Positions 4,683-5,757 of a stretch of DNA of 5,757 nt are shown here, piece after piece. The position numbers were made by a program, and so were the translations under genes. The stretch comes from Nitrospirota bacterium. GTDB taxonomy: Bacteria > Nitrospirota > Nitrospiria > SBBL01 > Manganitrophaceae. The notes under the pieces are model-generated. The model worked only from the letters and a program-made list of their open reading frames with translations, ran no database searches and was not told the DNA's origin. The DNA lies in NCBI GenBank assembly GCA_023248505.1, contig JAHFEM010000035.1, forward strand, positions 1 through 5,757, given 5' to 3'. Position 1 is the stretch's first letter. Each line of letters begins with the position of its first letter.

Positions 4683-5757
4683 AGACCACGGCACCGTCCC
4701 CCCCCGCACCGGTCGCCTTACGAGAACAGATCGGCTGGTGTCTTTACGATTTTGCGAACTCCGCCTTCACCACGGTCATCGTCACCGTCGCCTACAGCGT
4801 TTATTTCACGGAGGTCGTCGCCAAAGAGGGAGGCGCCACCCTTTGGGGACGGGGGGTCGCCTTTTCCATGCTCCTGGTCGCTCTTCTCTCCCCTCTCTTG
4901 GGGGCCTTGGCCGACTACTCCGGGAAGAAAAAACGCTTCCTCCTCTTCTTTACCCTCCTCTCCATTTTTTTCACCGGGCTTCTCTACTTTGTCAAAGAGG
5001 GAGAGTGGTTCAAAGGTCTTCTTTTTTTTATCATCGCAAATATCGGTTACAATGCCGCCTTAACCTTCTATGATGCTTTCTTGAAGGAACTCACGGTGGA
5101 TGAGAGAATGGGGCGCCTTTCCGGTTATGGATGGGCCACCGGCTACATCGGCGGATTCTTTTCTCTGCTTCTGGTCGCTCCGTTTATCCGAAGCGGGCTG
5201 CAAGGAGAAGCGCTCAACTCGTTCCGCCTCTCATTCGTCATCACCGCCCTCTTCTTTCTCTTATTTTCGATCCCGATGTTTATTTGGGTCAAAGAGCGCC
5301 TTCCGCCGCAAGGCCCGCCCCGAACCGATTCTTATCTCAAAATAGGATTTGTACGGATTGCAAAGACGCTCGGCAACTTAAGACGATTCAAGGAGTTGAT
5401 CAAGTACTTTATCGCCTATCTTTTTTACAATGATGCGATCAACACCGTGATCGTCTTCTCCTCCATTTTTGCGCGCCAGGTGCTTCATTTTACCCCTTCC
5501 GAATTGATCACCTACTTTATTATCACGCAGGTCAGCGCCGCAGCCGGCTCATTCATCTTCGGCCCGGTCACCGATCGCCTCGGGCCGAAGCGAACGATCT
5601 CCATCACCCTCGTCGGCTGGATCTTTATTGTCATCTGGGCATATCAGGTCAAGACCCATCTTGGCTTCTACGGCGTCGGCCTCTCGGCCGGAAGCATTCT
5701 GGGGGCGACCCAATCAGCCAGCCGAGCCCTTCTCGCACGGTTTGCACCCGCCCGGAA
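4679..5757 (+). CDS. Atg22/UMF1-like MFS transporter, partial (C-terminus beyond window)
   Basis: The frame is open for 359 codons plus two bases to the window edge; bacterial members usually have roughly 420-450 residues, so most of the protein is here. Its signature is WCLYDFANSAFTTV (20-33) opening the first membrane segment, typical of the Atg22-like branch of the major facilitator superfamily. The MFS loop motif occurs twice, GALADYSGKKKR (75-86) and GPVTDRLGPKR (295-305), marking the two halves. GSILGATQSASRALLARFAP (338-357) is the usual conserved late segment. About ten hydrophobic segments are visible. Yeast Atg22 exports amino acids from the vacuole; the bacterial substrate is generally unknown. 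Its ATG overlaps the phosphatase stop by 4 bp (ATGA) with no clear Shine-Dalgarno, so translation is likely coupled to the phosphatase. The N-terminal tail (residues 1-15) is Pro/Ala-rich and contains a run of eight C bases (4698-4705). Confidence 0.9.
   Translation, partial: MKTTAPSPPAPVALREQIGWCLYDFANSAFTTVIVTVAYSVYFTEVVAKEGGATLWGRGVAFSMLLVALLSPLLGALADYSGKKKRFLLFFTLLSIFFTGLLYFVKEGEWFKGLLFFIIANIGYNAALTFYDAFLKELTVDERMGRLSGYGWATGYIGGFFSLLLVAPFIRSGLQGEALNSFRLSFVITALFFLLFSIPMFIWVKERLPPQGPPRTDSYLKIGFVRIAKTLGNLRRFKELIKYFIAYLFYNDAINTVIVFSSIFARQVLHFTPSELITYFIITQVSAAAGSFIFGPVTDRLGPKRTISITLVGWIFIVIWAYQVKTHLGFYGVGLSAGSILGATQSASRALLARFAPAR

Noticed and set aside
3804..4709. 301-codon leftward open frame antisense to the phosphatase gene
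   Set aside because: The opposite strand has a complete set of IMPase motifs. This frame shows no domain and crosses the divergent promoters.

Overview
This window is about 5.8 kb of tightly packed bacterial chromosome with six protein-coding genes. Two of these run off the window edges. I see no mobile element, CRISPR array, tRNA or rRNA. The DNA is moderately GC-rich. A lipoprotein signal, a secreted bactofilin-like protein and a large FG-GAP/Ig-like lipoprotein point to a Gram-negative (diderm) bacterium. The 'VTWEVSG...GGLFRAP' style of Ig-like domain is familiar to me from Acidobacteriota, Nitrospirota and deltaproteobacteria-like genomes. That taxonomic hint is an inference and not a firm placement.

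Layout: positions 1-3709 are transcribed leftward. Going from right to left this half holds a MATE-family multidrug/cation antiporter (3709-2378), an FG-GAP/beta-propeller lipoprotein (2318-879), a 272-bp intergenic stretch containing a nested hairpin, a 67-residue single-span membrane protein (606-403), and the N-terminal part of an exported bactofilin-like repeat protein (431-1, continuing beyond the window). The last two genes overlap by 29 bp and look translationally coupled. Positions 3897-5757 are transcribed rightward. This half holds an inositol monophosphatase-family phosphatase (3897-4682), which overlaps by 4 bp an Atg22/UMF1-like MFS transporter (4679 onward, cut by the window end after 359 codons). 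The transporter reading frame stays open to the window edge.

The most informative non-coding region is the 187-bp divergent intergenic segment 3710-3896. It carries two back-to-back sigma70-like promoters. The leftward one (TTGCCG, 17 bp, TATAAT) has a perfect 6-4-6 inverted repeat filling its spacer, which is a good candidate operator for the MATE gene. The rightward one has an extended -10 (TGA then TATATT) that ends only six bases before the phosphatase ATG. No Shine-Dalgarno sequence is visible there, so the phosphatase-transporter operon is predicted to begin with a leaderless or nearly leaderless mRNA.

Functionally this looks like ordinary chromosomal housekeeping and envelope content. 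I did not find a convincing new defence or mobile system. The features most worth following up are the operator/divergent promoter arrangement, the leaderless start, the coupled phosphatase-transporter pair and the predicted seven-bladed propeller lipoprotein.
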